DNA of 7,098 nt from Anaerolineae bacterium (GTDB lineage Bacteria; Chloroflexota; Anaerolineae; Aggregatilineales; Aggregatilineaceae), in assembly GCA_018056405.1 (NCBI GenBank), contig JAGPFT010000147.1, positions 1 through 7,098 on the forward strand. The letters run 5' to 3'. The notes beneath the pieces are model-generated. The model did no database searches and was not told where the DNA came from. It was given only the letters and a program-made list of their open reading frames with translations. Both the position numbers and the translations under genes were made by a program. Below are positions 5,547 to 7,098 of this stretch, in pieces; positions within the stretch are counted from its first letter, which is position 1; each line of letters begins with the position of its first letter.

Positions 5547-6524
5547 TTGTTCCCCCGCCCCTTGACCCGCCGCCAGTTCGTGGCCGCTGTTGGCGCGCTG
5601 GGCGCACATTGGCTCGCCACACGCAGCAGACCGGCGCGCGCGCGCGGCGCTTCGGCCATGCCCGGCCATGTACCGATCTACCTCACCTTCGACGACGGCG
5701 TTGAAACAGAAGGGGCCAAAGGCGAGCGCGGCCCCACCTTGGACGTGCTCGATCTGCTCGACGAGCGCGGCGTCGCGGCCACGTTCTTCGTGCACGGGCG
5801 CAATACGGGCGACGCCGAAGGAGGTGTGCTGGCGCGTATGCTGCACGCCGGGCATCGCGTCGGCAACCATCTGTTTCATCAGGGCGGGGCCACGCTTGAC
5901 GCTCGACCTGCACCTTCGTACCTGGCCCGTCTCTACCTTGACACGGAGCTGCGCATCCGTGAAGTGCTCGCACCCTACCCGGACGCGCTGGCGCTCTATC
6001 TGGCGCAGCCGCGCCTGTTTCGTCGGCCCGGTGGGGGGTACGACAGCGCCGAGGGCAATGTGTTCCTGCTCGCCGACGGGGGCTGCTGGGAATCGTTCCC
6101 CTACGATCCTGAGTTGGCCGCCTATCGCCATCTGCTGGGCTGGTTGCGTGAAGTCTACGACTACAGCGGCTGGCATATCAACCCCTTGCCGCTGTGGGAG
6201 CAGCGCGCCGAGCCGGACGCGGTTGTCTGGCGCGCCATTGACGGCCCCGGCGGGCTTCGCTCGTTGCTGCTGCCGTCGCCGGACAAGCCGTATCTTACCG
6301 CTCAGGCTGCTGTCGAGGGCGTGATCATCTTGCTCCACGACCCCGACCCGCGCGTAGCTACCGCCCTGCCCCCCCTGTTGGACGCCCTGAACGCCTTTGG
6401 TGCGACGTACCATGTGCTGCCGCGACCTGGCGATCTGCCCAATCACTACACGGTCGGCATTGCCCGCCCGGAACCGCTGGTCATCGCTCGCGAATCGTAC
6501 CGCGACACAGCCTCCATCCCCTGA
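5547..6524 (+). CDS. Tat-exported polysaccharide deacetylase (CE4/NodB-like)
   Basis: Predicted exported metal-dependent deacetylase of 325 residues. Translation from the TTG at 5547 gives a twin-arginine signal: LTRRQFVAA (6-14), hydrophobic core to about 24, and an ASA site (35-37) for signal peptidase. CE4 motifs follow: TFDDG (47-51) with the catalytic and metal-binding aspartates; motif 2 as GNHLFHQG (106-113); motif 3 as FRRPGGG (158-164); a divergent SGWHINP region (207-213) where motif 4 is expected; and VIILLHD (259-265) with motif 5 histidine H264. Motif 2 is unusual: the family uses two metal-binding histidines four residues apart, but here H108 is followed four residues on by Gln112, with His111 one place early. 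The substrate could be an N-acetylated cell-wall or capsule glycan; not determinable here. It lies 20 bases after the ACT gene and 15 before the next gene, so is co-transcribed. Activity is likely but should be regarded as unproven. Confidence 0.85.
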   Translation: MFPRPLTRRQFVAAVGALGAHWLATRSRPARARGASAMPGHVPIYLTFDDGVETEGAKGERGPTLDVLDLLDERGVAATFFVHGRNTGDAEGGVLARMLHAGHRVGNHLFHQGGATLDARPAPSYLARLYLDTELRIREVLAPYPDALALYLAQPRLFRRPGGGYDSAEGNVFLLADGGCWESFPYDPELAAYRHLLGWLREVYDYSGWHINPLPLWEQRAEPDAVVWRAIDGPGGLRSLLLPSPDKPYLTAQAAVEGVIILLHDPDPRVATALPPLLDALNAFGATYHVLPRPGDLPNHYTVGIARPEPLVIARESYRDTASIP

Positions 6525-6525
6525 T

Positions 6526-6531
6526 GAGGAG
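6526..6531 (+). promoter_or_regulatory. Ribosome binding site of the last operon gene
   Basis: GAGGAG, the strongest Shine-Dalgarno match in the operon, begins just after the deacetylase stop codon and ends 8 bases before the ATG at 6540. Confidence 0.6.
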
Positions 6532-6539
6532 CATCGCCC

Positions 6540-6911
6540 ATGACCAGCGGCCCCCTGAACCTGATCCCCAACCTGCCTCTGCTGCCGCCCGACGAAGTGC
6601 GCATCGAGCGCGTGCGCGCCGTGCCCTACCCCGACCGGCGGCGCGTTAGGGTCGAAGTGGACGTCACCCCCTTCCGCGAGCGGCCCAACCTGGAGATCGC
6701 CATCCGCAACGACGCGGGGAAAGTCGTGGCCACAACCAGCGTTGTAGCTGCGATGGCCTTTCACCTGGCCTTCACCCTCCATCTGCGCGACGGCGGCGAG
6801 GCCGGGCCGGGCTATGAGGTCATTGTGCTACTCTACTACGACGATCCTCATGCGCCGCAAGATCGGCGTCAGGTGCCTCTCGCGCTAGCAGAGCCGGATT
6901 CCAGCGCCTAA
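6540..6911 (+). CDS. Small beta-rich protein of unknown function
   Basis: Hypothetical protein of 123 residues that I cannot assign to a named family with confidence. It has no signal peptide, membrane segment, cysteine or obvious catalytic motif. After a Pro/Leu-rich start (LNLIPNLPLLPPDEVRIERV, 6-25) the sequence alternates short strands and turns: VRVEVDVTPF (36-45), RPNLEIAIRN (48-57), KVVATTSVVA (61-70), FHLAFTLHLRD (74-84), YEVIVLLYYDD (92-102), ending in a polar tail. The pattern resembles a compact immunoglobulin- or C2-like beta sandwich; this is a reading of the pattern, not a match. The ATG at 6540 has a good ribosome site, and its 15-base distance from the deacetylase makes it the last gene of the operon. 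Codon use is GC-rich like its neighbours, and it is very probably a real gene. Its function may follow that of the operon, but nothing in the sequence shows how. Confidence 0.75.
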   Translation: MTSGPLNLIPNLPLLPPDEVRIERVRAVPYPDRRRVRVEVDVTPFRERPNLEIAIRNDAGKVVATTSVVAAMAFHLAFTLHLRDGGEAGPGYEVIVLLYYDDPHAPQDRRQVPLALAEPDSSA

Positions 6912-6915
6912 CGTG

Positions 6916-6944
6916 CCTGACGGGAGCGAGCAAGGGTTGTCAGG
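6916..6944 (+). terminator. Weak stem after the operon, overlapping the inverted 18-base motif
   Basis: CCTGAC (6916-6921) pairs with GTCAGG (6939-6944) across a 17-base loop, starting 5 bases after the stop of the last operon gene. The stem is short, the loop long and there is no T-run, so it is a weak terminator candidate. Its right half overlaps the reverse-oriented copy (6926-6943) of the 18-base motif at 3571-3588. The stronger hairpin of element copy 4 (7009-7034) is the better barrier to transcription. Confidence 0.3.
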
Positions 6945-6973
6945 TAGGGGCGCTGCTCTGCGCATTCCGCGTT

Positions 6974-7068
6974 ACCTCACCCCCGCTCGGCGCTACCACG
7001 CCTCGCCGCCCCCTCTCCGTCAACGGAGAGGGGGAAGAGCCGAGCGTAGCGAGGCCAGGGGGTGAGGT
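6974..7068. repeat. Palindromic intergenic element, copy 4 (complete)
   Basis: A 95-base relative of the element at 3451-3546. The outer arms are ACCTCACCCCC and GGGGGTGAGGT; the apex is an 11-bp stem, 7009-7019 with 7024-7034, around the loop TCAA. The right arm again carries GCCGAGCGTAGCGAGGC. The apical loop sequence differs from copy 3 while the stems are kept, as expected for selection on structure. It lies 62 bases after the last operon gene. Confidence 0.9.
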
Positions 7069-7098
7069 TGATCGGTCGCCCTCTCAATGCTTCTCACG

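Noticed and set aside
5445..6782. 445-codon minus-strand open frame
   Set aside because: Antisense to the ACT, deacetylase and hypothetical genes; no recognisable domain and no start signals.

Overview
The window looks like GC-rich chromosomal DNA from a member of the Chloroflexota, most likely an uncultured Anaerolineae-type lineage. Three features support this: a surface glycosidase-like protein ending in a long Thr/Pro/Ala/Ser tail of the kind common in that phylum, a family of palindromic intergenic repeats (CCTCACCCCC...CCCCTCTCC-loop-GGAGAGGGG...GGGGGTGAGG), and an extended -10 promoter (TGnTACAAT). The taxonomic call rests on family resemblance only. There are no rRNA or tRNA genes, transposases or CRISPR arrays.

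Layout. Positions 1-573 are non-coding and repeat-dense: a truncated palindromic element at 1-51, two copies of a GTAGGGGTATACC motif at 84-122, a compact double-hairpin element at 150-239, and two further inverted repeats at 458-527. Positions 574-3315 (minus strand) encode a 913-residue exported or membrane-anchored DUF5060/cellulase-like protein. Its predicted catalytic acid/base glutamate appears to be replaced by alanine. Positions 3316-3712 hold its upstream region, a third palindromic element (3451-3546) and the promoter for the next unit.

Positions 3713-6911 (plus strand) form a tight four-gene operon with gaps of 32, 20 and 15 bases. The order is a DUF1015 protein, a small ACT-domain protein, a Tat-exported polysaccharide deacetylase with a TTG start, and a short beta-rich hypothetical protein. 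A fourth palindromic element (6974-7068) follows it.

How the parts may fit together. DUF1015 plus an ACT domain suggests an amino-acid-linked, ligand-sensing pair; this is inference. The deacetylase and the divergent glycosidase-like protein point to polysaccharide at the cell surface. Each transcription unit is bounded by palindromic elements. The four-gene operon is also bracketed by two inward-facing copies of an 18-base motif, one beside each flanking element. I see no strong evidence for a wholly new system. The best leads are the catalytically altered glycosidase-like protein, the altered metal-site histidine in the deacetylase, and the modular architecture of the repeats.
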